Of a stretch of DNA of 64,000 bases, positions 45,473 to 53,451 are shown one piece after another. Below the pieces are notes generated by a model that was not told the DNA's origin, made no database searches, and saw only the letters and a program-made list of their open reading frames with translations. The DNA is from Planctomycetota bacterium (lineage in GTDB: Bacteria; Planctomycetota; UBA1135; GCA-002686595): assembly GCA_028823345.1 (NCBI GenBank), contig JAPKBR010000004.1, forward strand, positions 1-64,000. The letters are read 5' to 3'. The position numbers were made by a program, and so were the translations under genes. The first letter of the stretch is position 1, and each line of letters starts with the position of its first letter.

Positions 45473-47749
45473 GTGCCGCAGTCCCCTCCCCCCTCCGACC
45501 GCCCCGAGGAAGGCCCGCCAGATGCTCTCCAGGGAGTCGTGGAGCGGGTCACCTACCACGATGAGGAGTCCCTCTACACCGTGCTGCGGGTCCTGCCAGA
45601 GAGCGGATTTTCCCCTCCTGGAGGCACTGGGAGCCTCTTTGCACCCTCCCGGGTGACCGCCGTGGGACGCATGCTGGAGCCCCTCGAGGGTCAGCGGGTC
45701 CGACTCGAAGGCACCTGGGGCCGGCATTCGACCCACGGGGACCAGTTCGAATTCGCCTCGAATCTGCCCCTGGATCCCGGGGACGAGGAAGGCCTCGTGC
45801 GTTATTTGTCCTCGAAAGCCTTCGACGGAATCGGCGAGACCATCGCCCAGCGCATCGTGGAGAAACTCGGCACGGGAACTCTGGGCATCATCCGCGACCA
45901 CCCCGAGTCCCTCGAAGCGATCACAGGTCTGCGCGCCAGCGTGCGAAAAGACCTGGTGGCTGCGGTGCAGGCACGCCAAGCCCAACACCAAACCGCGGCT
46001 TTCCTGATGGGCTTGGGCCTTGGCCCCATGCGAACCCAAACGATCATGTCCAAGCTCGGCAGCGGCTGCGAATCCCAGGTGCGCGACGATCCCTATGTGT
46101 TGATCACCGTGCGCGGCATGGGATTCAAGTCCACGGACAAGGTGGCCCGCGAGTTGGGCCTGGAAGAAGACGACCCGCGCCGTTTGGTGGCGGGCATTGA
46201 ACAGAGCCTCAAGCAAGCCGCCGACAATGGACACAGCCTGTTGCGTCAAGGAGACTTGATGGAAGCGGCCCGGGAACTCTTGGGAGGCGCGGCGACAATC
46301 GAGGGCTTGCGCTCTGCGTTGCTCGACCTAATCCGCCAAGACCGTGCCTGGCTCGATCGCTCGATGCTGCCGGACGAAGACGAGAACCACCCACTCCATC
46401 CGGTTTACCTGCCTTACCTGGGGGCTTCCGAACGGGGCTTGGCCAAGAACCTCGGGCGCTTGCTGAAGTTGGGCAAGGTCGAAGCCTTGGCGACCGAGGC
46501 GCAGTTGCGTGCACTAGAAGAGAGCACGGGGATTGAGTTGCACGAGGACCAACGAGCAGCAGTGTTAGGGCTCTTGGCTTCACCGGTGGCTTTGCTCACA
46601 GGTGGTCCGGGGGTCGGCAAAACCACCATTGTTCGTTGGATCGCGGACTTGGCTTCCAACGCTGGCTATGAGGTCAGACTCGCCTCTCCCACGGGCCGCG
46701 CCGCCAAACGACTGAGCGAAGCAACCGGCCGCCCCGCATCCACCATCCATCGCTTGCTGAAGGTGCAACCCCCCGACGGTTTCGAGCACAACGCCCAGAA
46801 TCCCCTCAAGGGGGGCATCGTGCTGGTGGACGAGATCTCCATGCTGGATGTGGTCTTGGCTCACCATTTGATCTCTGCCGTCGCTTCCCCCACCCGCCTG
46901 ATCATGGTGGGCGACCCCGATCAATTGCCCGCTGTGGGGGCTGGCAACGTCTTGGCGGACCTTTTGGAGTCCGGAGTGATCCCCACGCACCGCTTGACCC
47001 AGGTCTATCGACAGGACGAGCAGTCCCTGATCGTGTCCAACGCACACCGGGTCTTGGAAGGGGAAATGCCGGAGTTCCCAACCGGCGGCGACCGCAAAGG
47101 CAGCTTCTATTTTTTCCCAGCCGACGGTCCGACCTTGACCGCCGACCGTTTGATCGAGGTCGTGTCCAAACGCATCCCCGAGAACTTTGGACTGGACTGG
47201 ACCGAAGATGTGCAGGTGATTGCGCCCATGTACAAGGGCGACGCAGGGGTTGATGCATTGAACGACCGCCTACGCGATGCCGCGGGCTACGGGGGCCGGG
47301 AGATCGAACGGGGTGGTCGTATCTGGCGCGTAGGCGACCGGGTGATCCAGACCCGTAACGACTACGAGAAAAACGTGTTCAATGGAGACATGGGGCGAAT
47401 CACCGAAGTTTCGGCCGATGGGGTCGTGACCGTCAAGTTCTCAGATCAAACCCAGACCTATATCAAAGGCGAGATCAACGACTTACGCCCCGCCTTCGCG
47501 ATCACCGTCCACCGCAGTCAAGGTGGCGAGTTCCCTTGCGTCGTGATGCCCCTCGTGCGGGGACATCGCGTCATGTTGCAGCGAAATTTGCTCTACACCG
47601 CAATCACCCGCGCAGAGCAACTTGTGGTTCTCGTGGGGTCCGAGACCGCGCTTCGCTGGGCCGTAGAAACCGCCGACCAAGCGCAACGCATGAGCATGCT
47701 CACAGAACGCTTGGTCGATGTCTGCGCAGGAACCACAACCAAGGACTGA
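45473..47749 (+). CDS. recD2: RecD2-like ATP-dependent DNA helicase
   Basis: This 758-residue SF1B 5'-3' helicase is of the type found without RecBC. N-terminal OB and helix-hairpin-helix-like segments (RYLSSKAFDGIGETIAQRI) precede the motor. Walker A is GGPGVGKTT with Lys383, motif II is VDEISMLD, VGDPDQLPAVGAGNVL is motif III, and AITVHRSQGGEFPCVV is the late motif that completes the motor. It acts in DNA repair or recombination. The GTG start lies 4 nt after the end of a short TTCCTGA sequence and has no strong Shine-Dalgarno. Confidence 0.95.
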   Translation: MPQSPPPSDRPEEGPPDALQGVVERVTYHDEESLYTVLRVLPESGFSPPGGTGSLFAPSRVTAVGRMLEPLEGQRVRLEGTWGRHSTHGDQFEFASNLPLDPGDEEGLVRYLSSKAFDGIGETIAQRIVEKLGTGTLGIIRDHPESLEAITGLRASVRKDLVAAVQARQAQHQTAAFLMGLGLGPMRTQTIMSKLGSGCESQVRDDPYVLITVRGMGFKSTDKVARELGLEEDDPRRLVAGIEQSLKQAADNGHSLLRQGDLMEAARELLGGAATIEGLRSALLDLIRQDRAWLDRSMLPDEDENHPLHPVYLPYLGASERGLAKNLGRLLKLGKVEALATEAQLRALEESTGIELHEDQRAAVLGLLASPVALLTGGPGVGKTTIVRWIADLASNAGYEVRLASPTGRAAKRLSEATGRPASTIHRLLKVQPPDGFEHNAQNPLKGGIVLVDEISMLDVVLAHHLISAVASPTRLIMVGDPDQLPAVGAGNVLADLLESGVIPTHRLTQVYRQDEQSLIVSNAHRVLEGEMPEFPTGGDRKGSFYFFPADGPTLTADRLIEVVSKRIPENFGLDWTEDVQVIAPMYKGDAGVDALNDRLRDAAGYGGREIERGGRIWRVGDRVIQTRNDYEKNVFNGDMGRITEVSADGVVTVKFSDQTQTYIKGEINDLRPAFAITVHRSQGGEFPCVVMPLVRGHRVMLQRNLLYTAITRAEQLVVLVGSETALRWAVETADQAQRMSMLTERLVDVCAGTTTKD

Positions 47750-47802
47750 GTGGCGCGAGCTGGTCAGTGACGTCCCCTCCGCCAACCGCGTCTCTTAAAA
47801 GT

Positions 47803-47875
47803 CTCGAAGCCGCCCAGCTTGCGCTGACCGGCTTCGAGGTTGCGTTACAGTTGGTTCGAGAGTGTCGCTCGAACC
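47803..47875. other. Two perfect hairpins between recD2 and rarA
   Basis: A 10-bp stem (CTCGAAGCCG/CGGCTTCGAG, 47803-47838) is followed by an 8-bp stem (GGTTCGAG/CTCGAACC, 47853-47875) in the 249-bp gap between these convergent genes. Both arms are exact and the two hairpins share the TTCGAG/CTCGAA core. The rest of the gap shows no gene. It may be a double terminator or a small structured RNA. Confidence 0.5.
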
Positions 47876-47998
47876 CCCGAAAACGGAGGTCAAACGACCG
47901 AACGGTGCCTTTTCTAGGTGTCCTGACCCACGGTAGCAAGCACAAAGCGACGAGATTCTTGGGACGAAGTCCTCCGAATTGGCGATTGGACTGTGAAA

Positions 47999-49279
47999 TC
48001 AGCCCTTTTTCGGGGCCTCGGGAGCAAAATACTCGCGCCCTTTGAGCCCATCGGGCATGCAACTCATGCCCCCCTTAGCGCCGGAATCCACGTGCGCATT
48101 GCGGTAGCCCTGACCATAGCCCGCCTCCTTCATCAGTGCCGTGGTAGCGTTGCGCAAATGCTTAGGAACCGGCTCTGCGGCAGTCTGCTGCACATCCTGC
48201 TCCGCTTGGGCAAGGCCCCGGTAGATCGAATCGTCTTTGCGCGCACGAGCCAAATAGACCGCTGCTTGGGCCAGGGCCAGCTTGGCCTCGGGGTAACCCA
48301 AGCGGTGAAAAGCATCCGCCGCGTCCAAGGCCACACGCAGAGCAAAGGGGTCCGCAATTCCAATATCCTCGGTAGCCGCGCGAATCAGCCGCCGGGCAAT
48401 AAAATTCCCGTCCTCCCCCGACGCCATCATGCGCGTAATCCAATAGAGCGTCGCGTTCTGATCGCTGTTGCGGATGGATTTGTGCAGGGCGCTGATCAGA
48501 TTGTAGTGCTCTTCGCCGCCCTTATCGTAAAGGACCAATTTACGCTGCAGTGCTTCCTCGACCACACCGCTGGTCAGCAGCCCCCCTTCGCTTTGCAACG
48601 CGGCGCAAGTTTCGAGGGCAGTCAAGGCCCGTCGAGCATCACCGTCGGTTCCATGGGCGATGCGCTCTAGGGTATGCGGTTCCGCGCTCCAGCCCCCATT
48701 GAGACCTAGTGGATCCTGCAAGGCACGGGTGAGCAACTGCACCACCTGCTCGGGGGTCAGGGGCTCAAGCAGCAATGCTCGGCAGCGCGACAAGAGCGCA
48801 CCGTTCACTTCAAAGGAAGGGTTCTCGGTGGTGGCCCCTACGAGCAAAATGTCACCGCGCTCCACATGGGGCAGGAATGCATCCTGCTGAGCCTTGTTGA
48901 AGCGATGGATTTCATCCACGAACACCAGGGTGCGATCCCCCGAACGCGCCTTTTCATCGGCGGCTTGAACCATCAGCGTGCGAATCTCCTTGATGCCTGA
49001 AAGCACCGCAGAATAAGACACGAAGGAAAGGCCTGAAGCCGCCGCAATCAAGCGCGCAAGGGTGGTTTTGCCCACTCCTGGTGGACCCCAGAGAATCAGG
49101 CTCTGGGTCAAATTGCCGCTCAATGCACTGGAGAGAATCTTGCCCTGGGCCACCAAGTGCCTTTGACCCACGAACTCTTCCAAGGACTGGGGCCGCATGC
49201 GATCCGCAAGGGGCGCGTCCTGCGCAGCAGGCGCAAGCGGATCCTCTGCCGTGACTTCCTCTTCAAACAACCCGCTCAT
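47999..49279 (-). CDS. rarA: Replication-associated recombination protein A (AAA+ ATPase)
   Basis: This 426-residue MgsA/RarA/WRNIP1-family clamp-loader-like ATPase acts at stalled forks. DRMRPQSLEEFVGQRHLV opens the AAA+ domain, Walker A is WGPPGVGKTTLAR with Lys71, Walker B is LVFVDEIHRFNKAQQDAF, and VGATTENPSFEVNGALLSRC is sensor 1 plus arginine-finger region. The C-terminal tetramerisation domain follows (ASGEDGNFIARRLIRAATED). Its ATG overlaps the stop of the RNA methyltransferase gene by 4 nt. Confidence 0.96.
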   Translation of the reverse strand: MSGLFEEEVTAEDPLAPAAQDAPLADRMRPQSLEEFVGQRHLVAQGKILSSALSGNLTQSLILWGPPGVGKTTLARLIAAASGLSFVSYSAVLSGIKEIRTLMVQAADEKARSGDRTLVFVDEIHRFNKAQQDAFLPHVERGDILLVGATTENPSFEVNGALLSRCRALLLEPLTPEQVVQLLTRALQDPLGLNGGWSAEPHTLERIAHGTDGDARRALTALETCAALQSEGGLLTSGVVEEALQRKLVLYDKGGEEHYNLISALHKSIRNSDQNATLYWITRMMASGEDGNFIARRLIRAATEDIGIADPFALRVALDAADAFHRLGYPEAKLALAQAAVYLARARKDDSIYRGLAQAEQDVQQTAAEPVPKHLRNATTALMKEAGYGQGYRNAHVDSGAKGGMSCMPDGLKGREYFAPEAPKKG

Positions 49280-50061
49280 GAGCCGCCGACCCTGCCCGCT
49301 GCAAAGAGCAAGAGCGCACCGGCCACGGTCACGTTGAGGGACTCCACTTGACCGGCCATGGGAATCGTCACCTGGTCAAATTCAGCGAAGCACTCGGGAT
49401 CGCCGCTGGTTTCACCGCTGACCCAGAGGGCTCGCGGGCCGGACCAGTCAAATTCCCCGAGGGGCTGGCCTTCGCGGGTGGCGGCGGCCACGGATTTCCA
49501 ACCCTGGGCGGTGAGAGCTTGCGCCACTTCCCCTGCCTCGGCGCCGCACACCACGGGCAAGCGCAACAAACTTCCCATAGAGCCGCGCAGCGCCCTGACA
49601 TTCCAGGGGCTGACGCCTCCCGCCACTTGCACCAAGGCCCTCGCCCCGGCGGCCTCCGCCGCACGGGCCAAGGCTCCCAGGTTGCCCGGGTCCGAAATTC
49701 CGCAGGCCACCAACAACAGATCTTGGGGGCCTGGCTGCAGGCTGCTCAATTCAATCTCCGGGGGCGGCGCACCCAAGGCGATCACCCCGGGTGTGGACAG
49801 CACACCGCCCGTTCCGTCCAGCAAACCCGCCTTGACCCAACGCATGATCTCGGGATTCGCTCCCGCCTCCAGCAGGGCGTGCGGATCCGTGCGTTCGTCC
49901 AAGAGAATGATCTCCAAGGTCGCCTTGGCTCCGATCGCATCGGTCACTAGCCGGGAACCCTCCAGCAGCAGGGTGCCTTTCTCCTTGCCCGCAGCGATGC
50001 CTCGCACTCGCTTGAGGGCCGGATTCTGGCGTGATTCGATGAGATCAGTGGAAGAGTGCAT
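49276..50061 (-). CDS. SpoU/TrmH-family RNA 2'-O-methyltransferase
   Basis: The 261-residue protein has an N-terminal SpoU substrate-binding segment (LIESRQNPALKRVRGIAAGKE). It also has the knotted SAM-binding domain, recognised by VACGISDPGNLGALARAAEA, LRGSMGSLLRLPVV and the late IPMAGQVESLNVTVAGALLL. These are the three SPOUT motifs, and NVTVAGALLLF contains the SAM-binding knot. It methylates a ribose in tRNA or rRNA; the target nucleotide is unknown. It is divergent from rsgA and coupled to rarA. Confidence 0.9.
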   Translation of the reverse strand: MHSSTDLIESRQNPALKRVRGIAAGKEKGTLLLEGSRLVTDAIGAKATLEIILLDERTDPHALLEAGANPEIMRWVKAGLLDGTGGVLSTPGVIALGAPPPEIELSSLQPGPQDLLLVACGISDPGNLGALARAAEAAGARALVQVAGGVSPWNVRALRGSMGSLLRLPVVCGAEAGEVAQALTAQGWKSVAAATREGQPLGEFDWSGPRALWVSGETSGDPECFAEFDQVTIPMAGQVESLNVTVAGALLLFAAGRVGGS

Positions 50062-50084
50062 AGGTTGAACCGGTGGCTGGGAGC

Positions 50085-50090
50085 TATCCT
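50085..50090 (+). promoter_or_regulatory. Putative -10 box of the rsgA leader
   Basis: TATCCT ends 7 nt before the ATG of the eight-codon leader ORF at 50098. A TTGAAC at 50065-50070 could be a -35 box, although the 14-bp spacer is short. Confidence 0.4.
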
Positions 50091-50097
50091 AGCGTGC

Positions 50098-50124
50098 ATG
50101 CAAGAACAAGTGTCACTTACATGA
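50098..50124 (+). CDS. Eight-codon leader ORF overlapping the rsgA start
   Basis: ATG at 50098 encodes MQEQVSLT and stops at a TGA (50122-50124) that overlaps the rsgA ATG (50121-50123) in an ATGA arrangement. The ATG lies 7 nt after the putative -10 box, so ribosomes could start here at the very 5' end and reinitiate at rsgA. Function as a leader peptide or coupling device is an inference from the geometry alone. Confidence 0.4.
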   Translation: MQEQVSLT

Positions 50125-51056
50125 GCCGCGCCAACCGAGGAAGGGTAATCCAAGTGGACGCCAAGCAGGTGCATGTGGAATTGGACGGCAGGGTACAGCC
50201 AGCGGCTCTGCGTGGCGGGCTGTTCGAAGATATGGGCCGGGCCAAAAACCCCGTGGCCGTGGGTGATTATGTGGAGCTCGACGAGGACGTGGAAGGCGTG
50301 GTGGTCTGCAAGGTTTCACCCCGCCGCAACTACCTCGGCCGCATCGCCTCGTCCCATGACCCCCGGGAACAGGTCTTGGTGGCCAATGTGGACCAGCTGT
50401 TGATCATCAGCTCTCTGCGCCAACCCGGATTTTCCTCCAACCGCACAGACCGCATCCTGGCTGCGTGCGAGTGGCAAGAAATCCCAGCGATCCTGGTTCT
50501 GAACAAGGTTGATCTGATTAAGCCCGAGGAAACCGAGGGCATTTGCCAGACCTATGGGTCCGTGCCGATTCCGGTGCTCCCCACCAGCGCGGTCAGCGGG
50601 TTAGGGCTCGATGAACTGGGGGCCCTCCTGAAGGACAAGGTCAGCGTGCTCTATGGGCCCTCCGGCGCGGGCAAGTCCACGCTTCTGAACAAGATCCAGC
50701 CGGGCCTGAACCTGCGCGAGGGGCGCATCAGCAAGTACTGGAAACAAGGTCGCCACACCACAACCCACTCACACCTGCACCCCTTGGACATGGGCGGTTA
50801 TGTGGTGGACACCCCTGGAATCAGGACCTTTCGCCTGTTTGACGTGTCCGCGCGAGAACTGCGCGATCTGTTTCCGGACATCCACCGCATATCGGCTTCG
50901 TGCCAATTCCTTGATTGCAGCCACGACCACGAACCTGGCTGCGCCCTCGATGCTGCCCTTGAAGATGGCAAGCTCGCACCAAGCCGATGGGCCAGTTACC
51001 TAGAGATGCTCGACGAACTGCGCTCTGACCCGAAGGAATCTGCCGAGGATCAATGA
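50121..51056 (+). CDS. rsgA: Ribosome biogenesis GTPase A
   Basis: This 311-residue circularly permuted GTPase checks 30S subunit maturation. An OB-fold domain (RVIQVDAKQVHVELDG) precedes the G domain, where NKVD (G4) and TSAVSGLGLDEL (G5) come before Walker A GPSGAGKSTLLN (G1) and DTPG (G3). A zinc-binding domain (CQFLDCSHDHEPGC) closes the protein. The ATG at 50121 gives the right domain start, while the frame to 50073 gives an implausible N terminus. Confidence 0.96.
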   Translation: MSRANRGRVIQVDAKQVHVELDGRVQPAALRGGLFEDMGRAKNPVAVGDYVELDEDVEGVVVCKVSPRRNYLGRIASSHDPREQVLVANVDQLLIISSLRQPGFSSNRTDRILAACEWQEIPAILVLNKVDLIKPEETEGICQTYGSVPIPVLPTSAVSGLGLDELGALLKDKVSVLYGPSGAGKSTLLNKIQPGLNLREGRISKYWKQGRHTTTHSHLHPLDMGGYVVDTPGIRTFRLFDVSARELRDLFPDIHRISASCQFLDCSHDHEPGCALDAALEDGKLAPSRWASYLEMLDELRSDPKESAEDQ

Positions 51057-51066
51057 TCCTACCGGA

Positions 51067-51576
51067 TCAATTGAAGTCGTAAACGTAGGACAGGCGCGAC
51101 TTATTCAAGATCACATAGGGCAACTCAAGGAACTGCTTGAGCTCGTGATCCTCTTCATGTTTGAAGCCGCGCACGATCGGGTCGCGCATCACGAAGAACC
51201 GCGAAGTCGCCTTGTCGCTGATTTCATAGGCCCGCGGACGAATGCGTCCGGCGAGCTCCACGTTTAGATTTCCCGTGTAAAACAAGCGCACGCGCTCGAG
51301 TTCAGCCTCCTTTTCCCGAGCCAAGTTGGCTGCCGCCTCATCACCAGCCTCATCGAGAAATTCGTGGGCCATCAGGATCTCATCGAGATTCATGTGCAAG
51401 AGCGGCGTCTGAATCCGTTCGCGAGAAACCAGATCAATCAGGGTCACATCTCGCACACGCAAGAACGACTTGCGATGCCCGTCGAGCAACCGCGAAAGCC
51501 GTGTGTACTTGTTCTCCACCGTTCCCTTGACCAAAAAGCAGTCAGTCAAGAAGAGGTCGGTGGTCAGCGTCAACAT
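51067..51576 (-). CDS. Conserved-looking hypothetical protein of 169 residues
   Basis: The product starts MLTLTTDLFLTDCFLVKGTV and appears cytoplasmic, without signal peptide or membrane helix. A beta-rich first half (SFLRVRDVTLIDLV) precedes an acidic helix (EFLDEAGDEAAANLAREKEAE) and a second beta stretch near the end (SRFFVMRDPIVRGF, LPYVILNKSRLSYVYDFN). I cannot place it in a family. Its start overlaps the 3' end of folC by 7 nt, so it is probably cotranslated with FolC. The frame upstream to 51663 lies inside folC and is not used. Confidence 0.6.
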   Translation of the reverse strand: MLTLTTDLFLTDCFLVKGTVENKYTRLSRLLDGHRKSFLRVRDVTLIDLVSRERIQTPLLHMNLDEILMAHEFLDEAGDEAAANLAREKEAELERVRLFYTGNLNVELAGRIRPRAYEISDKATSRFFVMRDPIVRGFKHEEDHELKQFLELPYVILNKSRLSYVYDFN

Positions 51577-52883
51577 GGCGGTTCGATGGGTGAAGGGTAG
51601 GCGTTCGTGGTCTGGCCGCGCAGGTCGCCCACCAAGTACAGGGATCCGGTCACAAGGACCCACCCTCCGGCAGCGGCCCGAGCAGAAGCCCGGTCAAGCG
51701 CATCCTGTGACGAGTGGGCTTCCTTGGCCGGAAGGCCCTGCTCCCTGGCCATTTCGGTCAGGAGGGCCGCGTCCAGGTGAATCCCACTGGGCACAGATGT
51801 GCAATAAAGGCTATCGACACGCCCGCGAAGGGCCTTGAGGATCGCTTGGTGGTCCTTGTCGTTTGCAAGGCTGAGCACCACCTGGGGCCTCCCAGGTAGG
51901 TTTTCCGAGTCCGTGAGTTCTCCCAGTATTCGCTCGAGGCTGCTCGCCACGTGGGCGCCGTCGAAGACTACGGGGATTCCCCCCTGTCCCCAGCGGCGCT
52001 CGCCGCGCCCCGGGAGGGCCGCATCTATCACTGCCTGGGGGGTCAATAGGACTCCCGAGAGGGGCTCTTTACCCGGCCCCAAGAACCCCCGTTTTCCAAG
52101 AGCCGTGAGAGCTGCCGAGGCCAGTGCCAGGTTCTGGGCCCCGATCGTTTTGAGGGCAGCCACCCGAACCAGGGGGACTCCCAAATCTCGAGCCTGGGAA
52201 GCAATCACGTGGCCCGGGTCCTCGTCCACGCCCAAGTCCTCGAGCCCACAAACTAGGGTTTGTCCCGCCCGCAAGATGCCCGCCTTTTCCCCGGCTATGG
52301 CGGCGCGAGTGGAGCCTAAAACCGAGGTGTGCTCCAGGTCGATGTTGGTCAAGATCGCGACCTCGGCTTCGATCACGTTGGTGGAGTCGAGGCGACCACC
52401 AAGACCCACCTCAATCACCGCCCAATCAACTCCAGCGGCACGCAAGGCGTGAAAGGCTGCGACGGTGAATAAATCAAACCAGCTAGCATCCGCAGCAGCA
52501 GTGCCATCGGCCTCCGCCTCGCTCCTCGCTCCCAAGGCCGCATCGATTCCAGCGGCAAGCAGTTCCTCTTGAATATCCGCCCCATCACATCGCACGCGTT
52601 CGGTAATACGCTCCACGTGAGGGGAGGTATAGAGCCCCACGGAATACCCAGCGCCTTTAAGACCCCGCGCCACCAGAGAGGCAACAGAACCCTTACCCTT
52701 GGTCCCCCCCACATGTACCGTGCGGAAAGATTTCTGGGGGTGCCCCAGCCTTGCGCAGAGGTCCCGGCAAGGGCCTAAGCCCACGCGCATTCCAGCGCGA
52801 TCTCTCTTCTCCCAATTGATGCGCTCGTCGAGCAGAGCTTGAGAACGCTGCAGGGCGATGCTAGGAGTAGGGTCTGGGCTCAT
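51570..52883 (-). CDS. folC: Dihydrofolate synthase / folylpolyglutamate synthase
   Basis: The 437-residue Mur-ligase-family enzyme adds glutamate to dihydropteroate and folates. The ATP loop is HVGGTKGKGSVAS near residues 57-69, and YTSPHVERITERVRCDG is the FPGS signature. IEVGLGGRLDSTNVIEAEV and TNIDLEHTSVLGSTRAAIAGEKAGI are family motifs in the central domain. An AGGAG lies 8 nt before the ATG, so this gene has a normal leader. It is divergent from the Nudix-like gene. Confidence 0.95.
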   Translation of the reverse strand: MSPDPTPSIALQRSQALLDERINWEKRDRAGMRVGLGPCRDLCARLGHPQKSFRTVHVGGTKGKGSVASLVARGLKGAGYSVGLYTSPHVERITERVRCDGADIQEELLAAGIDAALGARSEAEADGTAAADASWFDLFTVAAFHALRAAGVDWAVIEVGLGGRLDSTNVIEAEVAILTNIDLEHTSVLGSTRAAIAGEKAGILRAGQTLVCGLEDLGVDEDPGHVIASQARDLGVPLVRVAALKTIGAQNLALASAALTALGKRGFLGPGKEPLSGVLLTPQAVIDAALPGRGERRWGQGGIPVVFDGAHVASSLERILGELTDSENLPGRPQVVLSLANDKDHQAILKALRGRVDSLYCTSVPSGIHLDAALLTEMAREQGLPAKEAHSSQDALDRASARAAAGGWVLVTGSLYLVGDLRGQTTNAYPSPIEPPC

Positions 52884-52942
52884 TTTGGGACTCCTGAAGC
52901 TAAGGCAGTCGTGCTCGGGTCGAGTTGGCCGATCCTAATAGA

Positions 52943-52966
52943 TAAGGCTTCCCTTCCAAAGCCTTA
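52943..52966. other. 8-bp perfect inverted repeat in the folC/Nudix intergenic region
   Basis: TAAGGCTT and AAGCCTTA flank an 8-nt loop in the 115-bp divergent region. It could be an operator, or a hairpin in the 5' leader of either gene. No function is established. Confidence 0.4.
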
Positions 52967-52998
52967 GAAACAAGTCACCCCAAAGAGCCACTTGAACA

Positions 52999-53421
52999 AT
53001 GCAAGAAGCCTTCCACCGAATCAAAGTTTTCCCCTTCCAGGTCAAGCAGCGCGACCCGCTCTACCTCCTGCTGCGGCCTGACCAAGAACAGGAAGGCATT
53101 TGGGGGCCCGTGGAGGGTGAGGTCGGCTTTGGCGATCAGATCGAACAAGCCGCGCGACGCTATCTCGTCCGGGACGTGGGGGTCAACCCACCTGGCTCTC
53201 TGCTCGACATGAGCTGGGCTACACGCACTCAGTTCGGCGATGAATTAATCATCGAGTGGTGCTTTGGGTATGAATGCCACGGCGACCCCGACCCCAGCAT
53301 CTTGGCAAAGCATTGGGCAGACCATCGTTGGGCTGGTTTCGGCGAAGCCTACCAAGCATTAGAAATACAGGCCGACCGCACGGCCATGATGCGCCTGCAC
53401 GCAATGATCAATGCGGCCTAG
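52999..53421 (+). CDS. Nudix-like protein with degenerate active site
   Basis: The 140-residue protein has a Nudix-type layout: an N-terminal strand pair (HRIKVFPFQVKQRDP, LYLLLRPD), a WGPVEGEVGFGDQ segment and a helix ending in RRYLVRDVGVNPPG. In a working Nudix box the helix reads REUxEExGU. Here those positions read RRYLVRDVG, so the catalytic Glu pair is lost. It may bind a nucleotide without hydrolysing it, or may not be a Nudix protein. Neighbours (folC and the DUF1501 pair) give no clue. A small hairpin lies upstream. Confidence 0.55.
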   Translation: MQEAFHRIKVFPFQVKQRDPLYLLLRPDQEQEGIWGPVEGEVGFGDQIEQAARRYLVRDVGVNPPGSLLDMSWATRTQFGDELIIEWCFGYECHGDPDPSILAKHWADHRWAGFGEAYQALEIQADRTAMMRLHAMINAA

Positions 53422-53451
53422 GTGCCTCGGCTCCCAAACCTGACGGGCGTC

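Noticed and set aside
45329-46249. Upstream extension of the rpsU frame (about 307 codons)
   Set aside because: It runs antisense to recD2 and has no family signal; only the final 74 codons are S21.
47750-47998. Possible small gene or tRNA between recD2 and rarA
   Set aside because: No tRNA cloverleaf or convincing frame; only the two hairpins can be supported.
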